Source of the DNA: Rhizoclosmatium globosum
Taxonomy: Eukaryota; Chytridiomycota; Chytridiomycetes; Chytridiales; Chytriomycetaceae
Length of the DNA stretch: 64,000 nt
Direction of reading: 5' to 3'
Assembly (NCBI GenBank): GCA_002104985.1
Contig: MCGO01000021.1
Coordinates: 528,501 to 592,500 of the forward strand
Of the stretch, positions 52,178-63,385 are shown one piece after another (position 1 is the stretch's first letter; each line of letters starts with the position of its first letter). Below the pieces are notes generated by a model that was not told the origin of the DNA, did not search any database, and saw only the letters and a program-made list of their open reading frames with translations. The position numbers and the translations under genes are program-made.

Positions 52178-53863
52178 ATGAACACATCCTCCCGCTCTTC
52201 TCTCCACAACCATCAACCCGTCACGGACGAACTAGGCCGCGATGTACCTCAACTCAAAAGCTACTCAAAGTCGTTGAAGGGGTCTCTCGGGTCACTGTAC
52301 AACTTGAATCAGCGGCAATTGCTTGGATCTAATTCTGCGCTGGCGGAGTGGAATTATGTTATGAGTCAGAGTAATAATGGGTCGTCAGCGGCGCCGAGTG
52401 TTGTTGATCGGGCGTCGGTTTCTGGGTATTCTTATGCGACCAAGAAAACTGCACGCGGTGAGTTATTAAGGGGCTTTGGGGTGTGTTATATGAGAGCTCA
52501 ATGGTGCTCCAGGTGGCGCGTATCGTGAGCCGACGTTTCAGGGTGTTTTTAGACCAAAGTTCATCAAGAGGTGCGTTTGGATAAACGTCGGTGTTGTAAT
52601 GCTACTTTCAACACTAATTGCGGTACTTGAATTGTAGAGAAGCCTCAGAGGTTTACTGTGTCAAGTTTTCGCCGGATGATGAGTTCATCGCAGCGGGATT
52701 GGGAAACTCGTTTATTCAGGTTGGTTTGAACGAAAATGTGAAAAGAGATTCTAAATTGAAGAGTTAGATTTATTCCACGAGTAATAGCGAGAACGTGAGG
52801 ACACTTGTTGCACCATCTGAACTTGAAAAGGAGTTGTATCCGTGCACTTCAATCGCTTTTCGCCCTGACTGTGGCGGATACAAGAATAAGAATGTATTGG
52901 TTGCTGGATGTAAGACATTGCTTTGGTTGGTGCCTTGTCGATATTAAACGAATGATAAGATGCGGATGGAAGAATCATTCACTGGCATTACACGTCTGGC
53001 CAACTGATTTCGACAGTCCCGGAGCCGAACGTACAAATCAACTGCGTGACATATCAGAGCAACTTGAATTCGGAGACTGCTGGAGCCTATTTCGCGAGTT
53101 CTGGATCTGATTCTTATGTTCGTGTATATGATTCTCAGAATCACAAGAAGTTGTTGGAAATGAATCGTGGGTGAGTTGGTATGGCTGGATTTTTACAGCA
53201 AGAGTTGACCATACGCGCGCGTTTAAATAGGCAAGGAGATATATCAGCAGGTCATTCCAGTCGAGTGTTTTCCGTACGCTTCCATCCAACAGAACAAAAT
53301 ATTTTGATCAGTGGAGGTACGTAGAAGTAACTTCGGCAAACGAAGCATACTAACACTGATCAGGGTGGGACAATACAATTCAGTTCTGGGACACACGTAT
53401 CGGCCACTCCGTTCGTTCCATTTATGGTCCTCATATTTGCGGCTCAGATTCATTAGACTTTAACCAAGACGGTAGCGAAATCTTGACAGCCAGTTTTGCA
53501 AAAGAAGACCAGCTGCAGATGTGGGACTTTGGATCAGGGAAATTGATTGACACGATTGCATGGTCTATTATGGAGGGAGAACGAAAGAATTCACTCTTGT
53601 ATAGTGGGAGCTTTGGAAAGAGCAAGGCTCCAGGCGGTGGCGTGCAGTATGCTATTGCGGGTGGATGTGGCGGATTTAATGAGGTGAAGCTGTTTAATTT
53701 ACAGACAAAGAGAGCAGTTGGTGTTGCGCAGGGATTCACCCATTCAGTGTACAGTGTTGTGATGAGCTCGAATGAAAAGATGATTGCTGTTGGGGGAGGG
53801 TTCAAGGCCGTGTACGCGTATGATGTGGATATGCACCAGCAAACTTCCGAATTAATTTATTAA
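52178..53863 (+). CDS. WD40-repeat protein
   Basis: Seven exons (52178-52457, 52513-52570, 52638-52719, 52768-52909, 52960-53170, 53231-53316, 53364-53863) encode 452 aa. About 110 polar residues precede a beta-propeller. Repeats are visible as EVYCVKFSPDDEFIAAGLGN, TSIAFRPD, FASSGSDSYVRVYDS, VFSVRFHPTEQNILISGGWD with IQFWDTR, and LDFNQDGSEILTASF with LQMWDF. It is probably a scaffold in the cytosol or nucleus. The closest family cannot be named from sequence alone. All intron joins were checked by phase; several repeats are only complete after splicing. Confidence 0.82.
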
Positions 53864-53901
53864 GTTTCAGTTTGCAGAAGTAGAAAATAAATACATTTAA
53901 A

Positions 53902-54868
53902 ATGACACAAGCAACAGCCCGTGACACCAACGCCCAAACCATCCAAACAGCGGCCTTTAATGGGGCGCTTGATGTAGTACGACGACTTGTTGAAGCACAG
54001 CCCACTTTAGTCAACAGCATCGATGGAGACGAGCGCAGTTAAGTCTCCTAGGGCACTTTCAAGGTTACTAACCCTCACATCACCTAATCCAATCCAATCC
54101 AACCCAATCCAAACCAGCCGCTCTTCACTGGGCCGCATCTGGAAAGCACGTTTCCGTTGCCGAGTTTCTTGTTTCGAACGGGGCCAATGTGAATGCGCAG
54201 GACGATGTTTGTGTGGAACCTGTGCATTCTCTTGTCTCTAACATGAATCAATTCACTCAAATTAATCTAAAAAGGCAAAGTGGACGCCGTTGATGATTGC
54301 CGTGTCTGTTGGTGCCGCGCCACTCGCCGACTTCCTCATTCAAAATGGCGCTGATGTCAACTTGCAAAATGAAACAAAACAGACGCCGCTTTTTTACGCG
54401 GCGAATAAAGGCTGGACCGATCTGTGCGTGAATTGCTTTTAATTATGGTCGGAAAGCTGACATACTTCTAGGTGTGCCCTTCTCCTTCGAAACGAAGCAA
54501 AGCTGAATGTGAGGGACAACCAGAATCAGGTATACCTCTTGTAAAAATACTACGCCATGTTCTTACACGCCATTCATTTGCAAAAGACGGCACTGCATCG
54601 TGCTTGCGCAAGAGGAAACGTGGCAATTATTCGCCTCCTTCTACAACAACCAAACATCAAACTGGACACGGAAGATCGCTCAGGAAATACTGCTCTTCAC
54701 ATCGCTATTGAAAATGGTCACGGTGAAATTGCTGTCTTGTTAGTGGAGGCTGGCGCAGATCTTGATGTTGAAAACAAGGACAAGCAAAAGCCGCTTGATT
54801 TGGCTGAAAAGAATGTCAAGACTCATATTCAACGTGCCTTGGCAGAATTGGATGTCATGAAGCAATAA
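53902..54868 (+). CDS. Ankyrin-repeat protein, Nas6/gankyrin-like
   Basis: Exons 53902-54037, 54118-54206, 54275-54423, 54472-54529 and 54587-54868 encode 237 aa, close to yeast Nas6 (228) and human gankyrin (226). It is almost entirely ankyrin repeats, for example RTALHWAASGKHVSVAEFLV, WTPLMIAVSVGAAPLADFLI, TPLFYAANKGWTDLCALLL, TALHRACARGNVAIIRLLL and NTALHIAIENGHGEIAVLLV. Nas6/gankyrin chaperones assembly of the 26S proteasome base through Rpt3. The assignment rests on size and repeat number and is likely but not certain. Repeats are split by introns. The next gene begins 74 bp downstream. Confidence 0.75.
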
Positions 54869-54942
54869 AAGTGTTATTTGTGATGGTGTGGTCAAGAAGC
54901 GTGGCAAAGCTGGAATCAACCAAGTCAAAAATCAATTGGAAA

Positions 54943-56025
54943 ATGCCCACAACGACTGATCGAATGGTCTTGCGTGAATACCGCTCAAGTGATGCCTCTT
55001 CTCTGTTTAAACTCTTGGGGAACACGGAAGTTAAAGGCCTCTGGAATGTTGACCCGCATACTTCTGTTGAACAAACTGAACAATGGCTCACCGATCGAAT
55101 TGAGCACCTCAACCAATGCAATTCAAACGGTCTTCTTGAGTTTGTTGTAGTGTTGAAAGAGAGCGGGGAAGTCATTGGCGTTGCTGGTGTTGACACTCCG
55201 TTGTCTGATGATGGATGTCAGCAACTCCAAGTCTTGATTCAAACCGAGTTGGCGGGGAAAGGATTTGAGAGGGAGATTTTGGATGCCCTGTTGCAGCATT
55301 ACTTTGAGGCGGTTGGGGTCTTGAAGTTGGTCGTGACTAGTACTCGTTTTGTTGAAGCTTTGGAACACTGTGGCTTTAAGGAATCCTTGCATAATGATAA
55401 AGGCGACGAAAAAGGCAACCGCGTTACGTGGGAGCTCTTTAGGGCAGACTGGTTGGAAAGCGTTCAGTCTCCATTTGTTCGTACACGAGCACTTCATTCC
55501 AAAAGAATCATCTTGAGGCGGTATGCAGAGGAAGATACTGCCGCATTTCATCGTAATTTGTCTGATCCAAGAGTTATGAAGTATTGGTCGACACTACCAC
55601 ACACCGAATTGGCACAGACAGAACACTGGATGGGAATCGTTTTCACTCCTGGACCCAATAACGTGAATGGAATTCTCGATTTTGTGATTTATCATAAAGC
55701 GACTAATAAGGTGATTGGGAAGCTTGGTCTGTATCAACCTCTTCAAGCGGATCAAAGTGGGGAAATTGGGTATCTGCTTGATCCAGAGTATTGGGGACAA
55801 GGCTTGATGAAGGAGGCGATGGTCTTGTGGCTTGAATATGCGTTTTTTGAAGCTGGCGCGAAACGGTTGATTGCGGATGTGGATCCGAGGAATGATGCGA
55901 GTTTGGGGTTGTTGAAGAGTATTGGATTTGTGGAAACCAAGAGAGAGGAGAGAACACTTTTGGTTGGAGAGGAATGGGTTGATAGTGTGTATTTGGAATT
56001 GAAGAAGGAAGATTATCGAAAATAA
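54943..56025 (+). CDS. Double GNAT-domain N-acetyltransferase (RimJ/RimL type)
   Basis: A single exon of 360 aa. Two GNAT_3-type modules lie in tandem: residues about 8-170 (RMVLREYRSSDASSLFKLLG, VIGVAGV, LAGKGFERE) and about 190-355 (RIILRRYAEEDTAAFHRNLS, VIGKLGLYQPL, DPEYWGQGLMKEAMVLWLEY, NDASLGLLKSIGF). The acetyl-CoA loop is canonical in the second (WGQGLMKE) and weaker in the first (AGKGFERE), so the first may be regulatory or altered. Family role: acetylation of amino groups on proteins or small molecules. The start at 54943 keeps the first module complete; an earlier ATG at 54883 would lie only 15 bp after the previous stop. Confidence 0.8.
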   Translation: MPTTTDRMVLREYRSSDASSLFKLLGNTEVKGLWNVDPHTSVEQTEQWLTDRIEHLNQCNSNGLLEFVVVLKESGEVIGVAGVDTPLSDDGCQQLQVLIQTELAGKGFEREILDALLQHYFEAVGVLKLVVTSTRFVEALEHCGFKESLHNDKGDEKGNRVTWELFRADWLESVQSPFVRTRALHSKRIILRRYAEEDTAAFHRNLSDPRVMKYWSTLPHTELAQTEHWMGIVFTPGPNNVNGILDFVIYHKATNKVIGKLGLYQPLQADQSGEIGYLLDPEYWGQGLMKEAMVLWLEYAFFEAGAKRLIADVDPRNDASLGLLKSIGFVETKREERTLLVGEEWVDSVYLELKKEDYRK

Positions 56026-56083
56026 AGAGAATTTTGCAGAATTTTGTGATTGACAAACGTTCTTCCTTTAGACACAATTTTAG

Positions 56084-58006
56084 ATGTCTCAAACCTGTCC
56101 CCCGTCCCAGCCACAACGACCCTGCCAAAGATGCCAACACGACCGGAAAAAGTGTGTTTGGAATGCATATTTAAACGTTTGCAAACGATGTCTGGACCGA
56201 GGCTTCACTTGTGTCTACGACGCCACAACTCCTGCTCTGGCCAGCATGTCATATACATGGAAAAGCCGACAGGAAAAGCCAAGCTGCAACGACAACCCTT
56301 CGATATCAACAATCTCGAGCACAGATTCGGGCAGCTCTTTTCTGTCTCAAACACTTGCTGCATTTGAAACTTCGTTGGTTGACTTTCAGATTTTGGACAA
56401 CACCATTGAAGACCCTGACCTCATGCCTACAATGAATGACTATCTACTAGTGTATCGTTGGCTGACAAATGAGGGGAGAAAGCCTCCGAATGTTCAGAAC
56501 ATGGATGCAGACTACTTCCTTGGGACCTTTTTTACGCAGTCTGCCTTATCTCGGTAATTCACTTCATTAAAATGAGCATTTGTTTGTTGAAAAGGTTCTT
56601 TCAAGGCTTTCAGCGTGTGCTTTAGCAGTAGACTTTCTGGACACGAGTGATGCGACATCGTTTGAGTATTACCGACGTGCACGAAAAGCTGTCATTCGAG
56701 AATCTGGCGTAACAAGCTTTGAAAATGTTCAAGCCATGTTTCGATTATACCAGTTTGCTGGATGGAAGGGACAACCTTTGATTGGGATGCAATTTCTGAA
56801 AATGGCGTTTGAAATGATGACAGAACTTCGTTTGGATGTGGATCCAGACGATTCTCCGTGGCTGTACCTTCTTCAGTTGACGGAACGACAGAAGGAGGAT
56901 CGGAGGCGTACATTTTGGTCCTTGTATCAAATGGTGAGCAACAAAGTTTTCTCGCGATTTGTGTTTTAAGAACGTTTTTTTAGTGGTCACTTGCATATGC
57001 GTTGTCGCTTGATGTTTTCGATATCAACATTTCAGTAGACAAAGTCAAGCCACCGAAACTGATGATAGAAAACAGGATACTCATATTTGACCGTTCAAAC
57101 ATGCACGTGCTTTGCAAAATTTATGAGTTTGTCGGAACCATCAAGCGGTATTTTGTAATCCCACCAAAGAGCTTATCCGCCTTAATCCGGATCGATTCGC
57201 ATTCACATTTCCGTTCCATCCTGGACTCCATTCATGCATACGTCCCCAAAGATTTATTTCTCGTCACTGAGTCTGTTATAACCTTGAAAACCACTGATGT
57301 GAAAAGGTTTCAGTACCAGCTGGGGCGGAATCCTGTCAGTGTTATGGCGTTCAATTTGTACTACCTCAGTAGTCAGTCAATTCTTGATCGCCCGATTCTC
57401 TTCGCGACAAGCTTGGCGTCTTGTCTTCCCATATACTTGAGTTTCCAAGATCAAAGACAAATAATGTCAAGTGTGAATCAATGCTTAGAGTGCGCTCATC
57501 GAATAGCTAACCTCGTGTTATTCTGGATGTCAACAAGCACGTCTAATCTACAAGACAATTTCGCCAGCTTCGAAGCAGTCACAGTCTTTTGGTTCGTTGC
57601 GTATCGAATGAAGGCTGCGTGGAAGGCGCTAATTGAACCTCATATGTTTGATTGGATTGATGTGAAAAGGAAAGTCGATGCGGCTGTTCAGTTGACGCAA
57701 CGGTTGGAGATGCAGGAAGGTGAAGGGATGACGTCTCCAGTTGCGCGATGTATGGAGGCTATGCAACATGAAATGCAGGATATAGAGAGATTTGGAGGCG
57801 CGAATGAATCTCTTGATTCGGGGGATAGAGTAGAACCCCTCGAGCTCGGTATGAAAGTACTGTCGTTGAATGGATATGCGAGTGAGACGGCGGTGAGAGA
57901 CCCTTTTGTGCTTTTGGGGCTGCTCGGGATGGAAGTGAAGGGAGGAATTCGATGGAAAGGGAGAAGTGAAGAGGGATGGCGATTGTTTTGGAAGCTGAAT
58001 GGATAA
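56084..58006 (+). CDS. Zn2Cys6 transcription factor (array family, most divergent member)
   Basis: Exons 56084-56553, 56606-56933 and 56984-58006 encode 606 aa. Zinc cluster C-x2-C-x6-C-x8-C-x2-C-x6-C (PCQRCQHDRKKC...CKRC...C). It shares EDPDLMPTMNDY, LRLDVDPDDSPWLYLLQL, RRRTFWSLYQM and the end WKGRSEEGWRLFWKLNG with the genes at 6-8 and 31-41 kb. The first intron is at the family position (SR|LSACAL); the second, after LYQM, is unique to this member. Being single-copy and divergent, it shows that the family predates the array. Confidence 0.87.
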
Positions 58007-58076
58007 CTTGAAGATTAAACGGTATAACAGCGGTTTTATAAATTCACATTTCTCAAAGTACAGAGTGAATTGAAGT

Positions 58077-59394
58077 TCAGAAAATGGTCAAAGGCGAGCG
58101 AACCATTCCACCCTGTCAAAACAAGGTTGATTAGAACTAACTTGAGAGCGATGTATTGACTACAAACCTTGAAATTATTGATTGGAAACGTGGTTGTCTG
58201 CAACCTCCGAAAAGCTTCCTGAATATGTTGAGGACTCAATGGGGTCACCTCAACCTCATTCCTTCCAAACAGTCCAACTTGCTCAATTCCGCTTCTCACA
58301 TTTCCTCCTCGAGCCAACTTATCCCGTTCCTCCCATTGCGCTTTCACTTGCAGACCAACTTCAGTGAGTCGAGCGACGCATTCGTAAGCAAGAAAACCGA
58401 GAATATCGAGAACATCTGGATGGGGTTTGGTTTTGTAGAATCTGTGATGTGGCCGGAGAGTGTTTAGAAAGCACATAATAGGACGCGTTTGAGAACATAC
58501 AACTGTAATCCAGACCACTCTCTAAACTTTTTAGCCTTTTTGAAAGTGAAACTGGCTTGTCGACATTCCGAGTAATACACATATTCTTCTTTTGTCATGT
58601 CACGAGTCACTTCATCTGCCACTCGAAGACGGAGGATCTGTTCTTCATATGCCTGACGGGCTTCAAAGTCAATGGCGGCTTCTTCATCTTCGTCCTCTTC
58701 TTCTTGCTGTTGTTGGTGGGTGTCCAGGATTTGAGAAAAGTTGTTGACAAGTTCCCAGCTGAATTTGACAGTATTTTTGCGGGGTTTGAGCTTTGTTGGT
58801 TCTGTTGTGTAATGTGAATATCAGTAAATGATTTCGGAATCTTGTACCGGCTTGGTTTGGAGGGTGTTGAAGTCTTCTCTGCGGGCTTCCAGCTTATAAA
58901 CGTTCCACCTAAGCTCAAAATAGCTCCGCTTCTCCCTTGATGCCCGTCCAGAGATTGACCAACTCACCGTTGTCAAGAATGTCTTCAGAGCCGTCATTCT
59001 CCAAAATGCCACCTTCGCCAGACCCAACGCCCGGACCACCGCCTTTGTCCTTGACATTTTTGCGGACGTCTTTCCAGCTCAGAAACTGCTTCAGGCGATT
59101 CGTCTTTTTGACGTCGTGTCGGACAAGAAAGATCAGGTCTTCTGTGTGGACTGTCTTTGAGCCTCGTTTTGCAGCTTGAGCGAGAGACTGAATAATCTAG
59201 TGTGAATTGGGTGTTAGCGAGGGAGAGGTGGAGGGAGTGACTCAGTGAGAGCAAAGGCATTGACTCACAACTTCGCCAATCTGAGCTCTAGTCAAGTCTT
59301 CCACAAGAGCCACTGATTCGTCTGCAGGTTCTCGTACGTCTCCAAAGACAAACATCATTTGTTGGATTTCTCCTCGGTAGTGATGAGCAGCCAT
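58077..59394 (-). CDS. spt3: Spt3, SAGA histone-fold subunit
   Basis: Exons 59394-59269, 59196-58968, 58801-58504, 58441-58168 and 58112-58077 encode 320 aa (yeast Spt3 is 337). The N-terminal histone fold has [33 protein letters not shown] and [18 protein letters not shown] followed by [13 protein letters not shown]. The second histone fold has [19 protein letters not shown] and [20 protein letters not shown], and the protein ends in [11 protein letters not shown]. Spt3 delivers TBP to SAGA-dependent promoters. The 166-nt intron 58802-58967 is long for the window. It is head-to-head with the Rab3GAP gene. Confidence 0.9.
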
Positions 59395-59446
59395 TTTGCA
59401 GATGTATTTGTTTCGTTAAAACAGACAACAACAACAACAACAACAA
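59395..59446. promoter_or_regulatory. 52-bp spacer between divergent start codons (spt3 / Rab3GAP), with CAA repeat
   Basis: 52 bp separate the two ATGs. On the plus strand the Rab3GAP leader ends in six or more CAA units directly before the ATG (acaacaacaacaacaacaaatgg). CAA-rich leaders are unstructured and favour efficient initiation; that it matters here is inference. Confidence 0.5.
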
Positions 59447-62400
59447 ATGGAGGAGGAAGGCGACACGGACGAAGTATTTGAGATTGTGGACTTTTCCGTT
59501 GCAGGAATTGTCGAGCGACTCGTTGGCGGAATCGAAGTTGTTTCTCAGAGTGCGAGCGGAAGTTTCGAAGTTGATTCAGACGTGGCTCTGGCGCACTCGA
59601 AAACAGTGGCTCAAAGTGTGGTTGTTGTTGCGCGGGCGAAGGATGACAAATCAAGAATCGACTCGGATGCGGCGAGGCGATTGAGTGGCGCTGCGAATGT
59701 TGCCTTGCGGAGTTGCGAGCAAGAGGTGCGTGAGTGTTGGTTCCCTGTCTGTGCTGTAGCGTAACTCTATGCTTAACTCTTTGCTTAACTCTTTGCTTAA
59801 CTACTAGGTCCCCGTGCTTATTCACTCGGGAAATGCCTGGAGGAACTTGTACAACGGCCTCATGATATCCCCGCCACACAACCTTCCCCTCAACGACCCA
59901 CTCCTCAAAGTTTACTCTCCTCCCGTCACTTCAACTGACCCTATCGACTCTCTTCTGCAAAGATACGCCCTCGATACTTCAACTGTCCACACCCGATTCA
60001 GAATGATTCATTCTCCGTTCGTTCCTAGTGAGAATGCAGATTTACACGGACTGGCGCGTCTCTTTTACTCGCGCTTGTTGTATTCTTCCGCGGGCCTAAC
60101 TTCAATGAATTTTAATCCGACTGCAACCGCCACATTCTCTTATTCTCTCTCCTTCCCGCCCGATGGTGAATCTGGTTATTACTACCACTCATGGAATTCT
60201 TTCAGTGATATCCCCATCGGTCCTTCCATGGATCCTGTAGCTTCAGTTCAGCTAGAATGCCGCTTTGATGAAGTGGCGTGTCAACCGAGCCTAGATGGTC
60301 TGAAAAGACTGGATTCCTTGGATTCAACAGACTGGAAGCTCGTTGTTGGTGCAAGGAGTGAAGGTTAGTCGTGTTCTTTTATTTCTGTGTAAACAGGTCG
60401 TTAACTCTTAAGACCTTCTTAAGGTCTCGCCCAACATGGTCGCTTATTCCTCACCATGAGCTCACTGTTGGATGCTTGGGTCATGAATGCGACTGCACCA
60501 ACTCCCGAATTCAATGACATCCAAACAGAAAGACTGTATCCAGAACCTCCAAATCCTAGCTCTCCAACTGATCCACCCCTTCAGATTCCCCAACAAATCG
60601 AAATAAGCAACAGAAGCGCAGTCTTTTCTCTAGGTAAAACGCTAGTCAAATCGTCCATCAAGAGATTAGCAGCAGCGGCATCAACAACAATCCACGATGC
60701 CGTAGCAGTCACAGCCGCAACAACAACAACGTTAGATCCCTTCACAACGCTTCCTCCAAATCTCTTCATGAACAACCTGTCAACATCAACTTCATCCAAA
60801 GAGCCATCTCTACGAACAATCAACGCTCTTGCTCGCGCTAAATACCCTCTAAGTGCTCCGTACAACTCTCTCTTATGGCGTTTATGCACTCATATTATCA
60901 CGGCTACACCATCACTCCAACTTAACACAATCACGCGACACTGGGCTGTGTTTACAAGGACTCTGCGAGGGAAGTGGGACGCAGGAGACAGAGAGGGCTG
61001 GGTTTCTGAGGTGATGCAGGGTGGACGAAGTGTGGTTGATTTGAGGGATTCACTGCTTGTTCAAAAATTGTGTATGCTGGCGTATTGTATGGACCGGAGG
61101 TCTCGACAAGGTAGTTATGGACGGAAGAGTGGGGAACACGAAGGGTGGAAAGATGTGGGTTCTCCTTTTATGGAGAGTAATACTCTTTCGAAGGGACGTC
61201 AAGGAATACGTAATGGTGCTGGTGAAAGTGTTGAAGAGGAGAGCTTGTTATCTCTTGGGAGTCGGTTCTTGAGTGCGATGGGGGTTGGGGACCCAGCTTT
61301 GCACCAGCAGATTCAGGCTCCATTAACTGGGATTCCTATTGCTAGTCGGCGAAACCATCAAACTGGTGGTGGTGATGCTGTTCCTGGTGGACTTTATGGC
61401 CAAAGTTGGAATTCGGAGGCGAGCTGGGAGGACTTTGGATTGAGTGCTGGAGCTCATCAACGTGGGAGTCGAGGAAAAGAAGAGGAAGTTGTTGTCGAGG
61501 ATTTGAGTACTACGGAGTATTATCATCCGGATAGTATCTCGAGTGAAGACGATGCGCAAGGAGACATGTTCTTTGACTCCTTGGATTTCCCGTCTGATCT
61601 GCCAAAGGGGCCTAATTACCGACGAACTCCGTCGCAGTCTCCCAACAGAGCCGCAAACAGCATTCATCCTACTTTATCGCATCGACAAGTGAATGAGGCA
61701 GGTCAACAAGCATCAAGTCTTGCTAGCAATTCATCAAGTGGAATTGTGGTTGTCAAACAAACCTCGTCTTCATTACCTAAAGCGAGCCCTGCTAATGTCG
61801 GAGGGCACTTTCCTTCTGCTCTGGGCGCCACGGATTCATTCATCAAGCTACCTCTGGATGTATTGCTCCTTCCACCTGAATCAGAAGTGGGAGATCGCTT
61901 CTATGTGCGTGAATTGAATGACCCTGAAGCTGTTGTTGGAGCCTTGCATGCACATCAAGGAGGTTTGAAACTCTTGATGACTGGTGAAGTGATGATGGTC
62001 CCAGAAGTACAAGAGAGTGGATGTATGACAGAGGACATGATTGATGAACGGGAGAATCTTCTCCTTGCGCTTGGAGACAGTAAAGAGGCGGCAGATGTGC
62101 GGGCTCGAATGCAAACTGCTGGATTAAAAAGTGGTATGTTTGGTAAATATGGTAAATATCTACAAACATCTGAAATATTGTAGATATGGAGAGCTTCAAA
62201 GCAGCGAACCCACATGCAATCTTGGAAGATTTTGTCAGATGGCATTCGCCAAGAGATTGGATCGTTGATGAATCAGCTGTACCTTTTGGAGGGAAATTAA
62301 GTTCTCGTATGAGCGAGCCAGGAAACTTGTGGCACGAAGTGTGGGCGATGGCAAAGCGTGTTCCTGCCGCATGGCAAAAGCCCCTCTTTGATTGCGAAAA

Positions 62401-63118
62401 AGAGGCAGAAAAGTGTTTGATGTACTTTGAAGATTTGGGGCGAAATGCAAAGGAGCTCTTGGGACAGTTGAGTTATCCTCATTTCCAATGACACAACTTA
62501 CGTTTCTCAAATAGGTTGTTTCCAACGTTTATTTACTTGTCATACGATTGTATCACGTCAAATCCATTGTCAACGCAAATACCGACAATTGCAAAGCTCC
62601 TACCAGATTTTTCGTCGCAGATAACGCAAATGCCTTGGACGTCTCACGAGGTCTTGGATGTGCGGTTGTCAGAATATCTCACACTACTCAACCGGATCGA
62701 ATACGAAATCTCCGTTGCGCAAAGTCTGTTGTACAAACTCCCAATGCAACTTCAGCTTGTCGATCGAGTAATCAGCTGCATGGACGGCTATCTAGAATGC
62801 GAGGAATGCGACGAAGAGGTTGTGGTGGGACCTAAAAATGTTCAGTGGAGTGGATGCGTGAAAGGTATGACGGAACGAAAGGCTCTTTGTGACTTGTTAA
62901 TCGATGGTAAGAAACAAACGTTGGACCATTTTGAAATATTTATCATTGCTTCTTTGATAGAGGGGCTTTACCTGGATGTTCCAAGCAAACAGGAGTTTGT
63001 GATTCAGGCTTTGGTTCCATATCCAAATTCTTCAGCGACAGTGCTACCCCAAAAGATGTGTGCGCTTTTAAAAGACGGGGAGTTTAGGGTACTTGAGTCT
63101 GTTGCATACGACGAATAA
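59447..63118 (+). CDS. Rab3 GTPase-activating protein catalytic subunit (RAB3GAP1 family)
   Basis: Exons 59447-59725, 59808-60363, 60424-62133, 62184-62466 and 62515-63118 encode 1143 aa. The start EVFEIVDFSVAG matches the family N terminus. The catalytic block across introns 3 and 4 has SDMESFKAANPHAILEDFVR with WHSPRDWIVDES, LSSRMSEPGNLWHEVWAMAK, and PAAWQKPLFD. The family acts with a non-catalytic subunit as GAP for Rab3 or as GEF for Rab18 in secretion, lipid-droplet and autophagy traffic. The middle (about residues 280-900) is low-complexity and poorly conserved. Intron 4 uses a GTTGAG donor. Intron 1 contains three near-tandem copies of cttaactctttg. Confidence 0.88.
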
Positions 63119-63385
63119 ATGAAGGCTGCGGAAAATTGTCTATTTCACTCGTTCATTTTAGGGCACATCATTGGTTGTCAGAGTTAAATAAGGTTTATTG
63201 TACAGTTGACCTCGATTACACACACTAGTCGCACAACGCATTATAAGGAGCAGTTTCGAAAAAAACGTCATGATAAGTGTCAAACAGAAATGATAGTACT
63301 AGGGACAGAGTGAAGAGCTATAATTTTAAACTCTACTCCGGCTGTTTCTGGGTGACAGATTTTATCATGAAAGATAAATGTTTTA
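63119..63385. other. Intergenic region between convergent genes
   Basis: 267 bp between the Rab3GAP stop and the stop of the partial minus-strand gene. No coding frame, RNA or repeat is supported; it should hold both polyadenylation sites. Confidence 0.4.
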
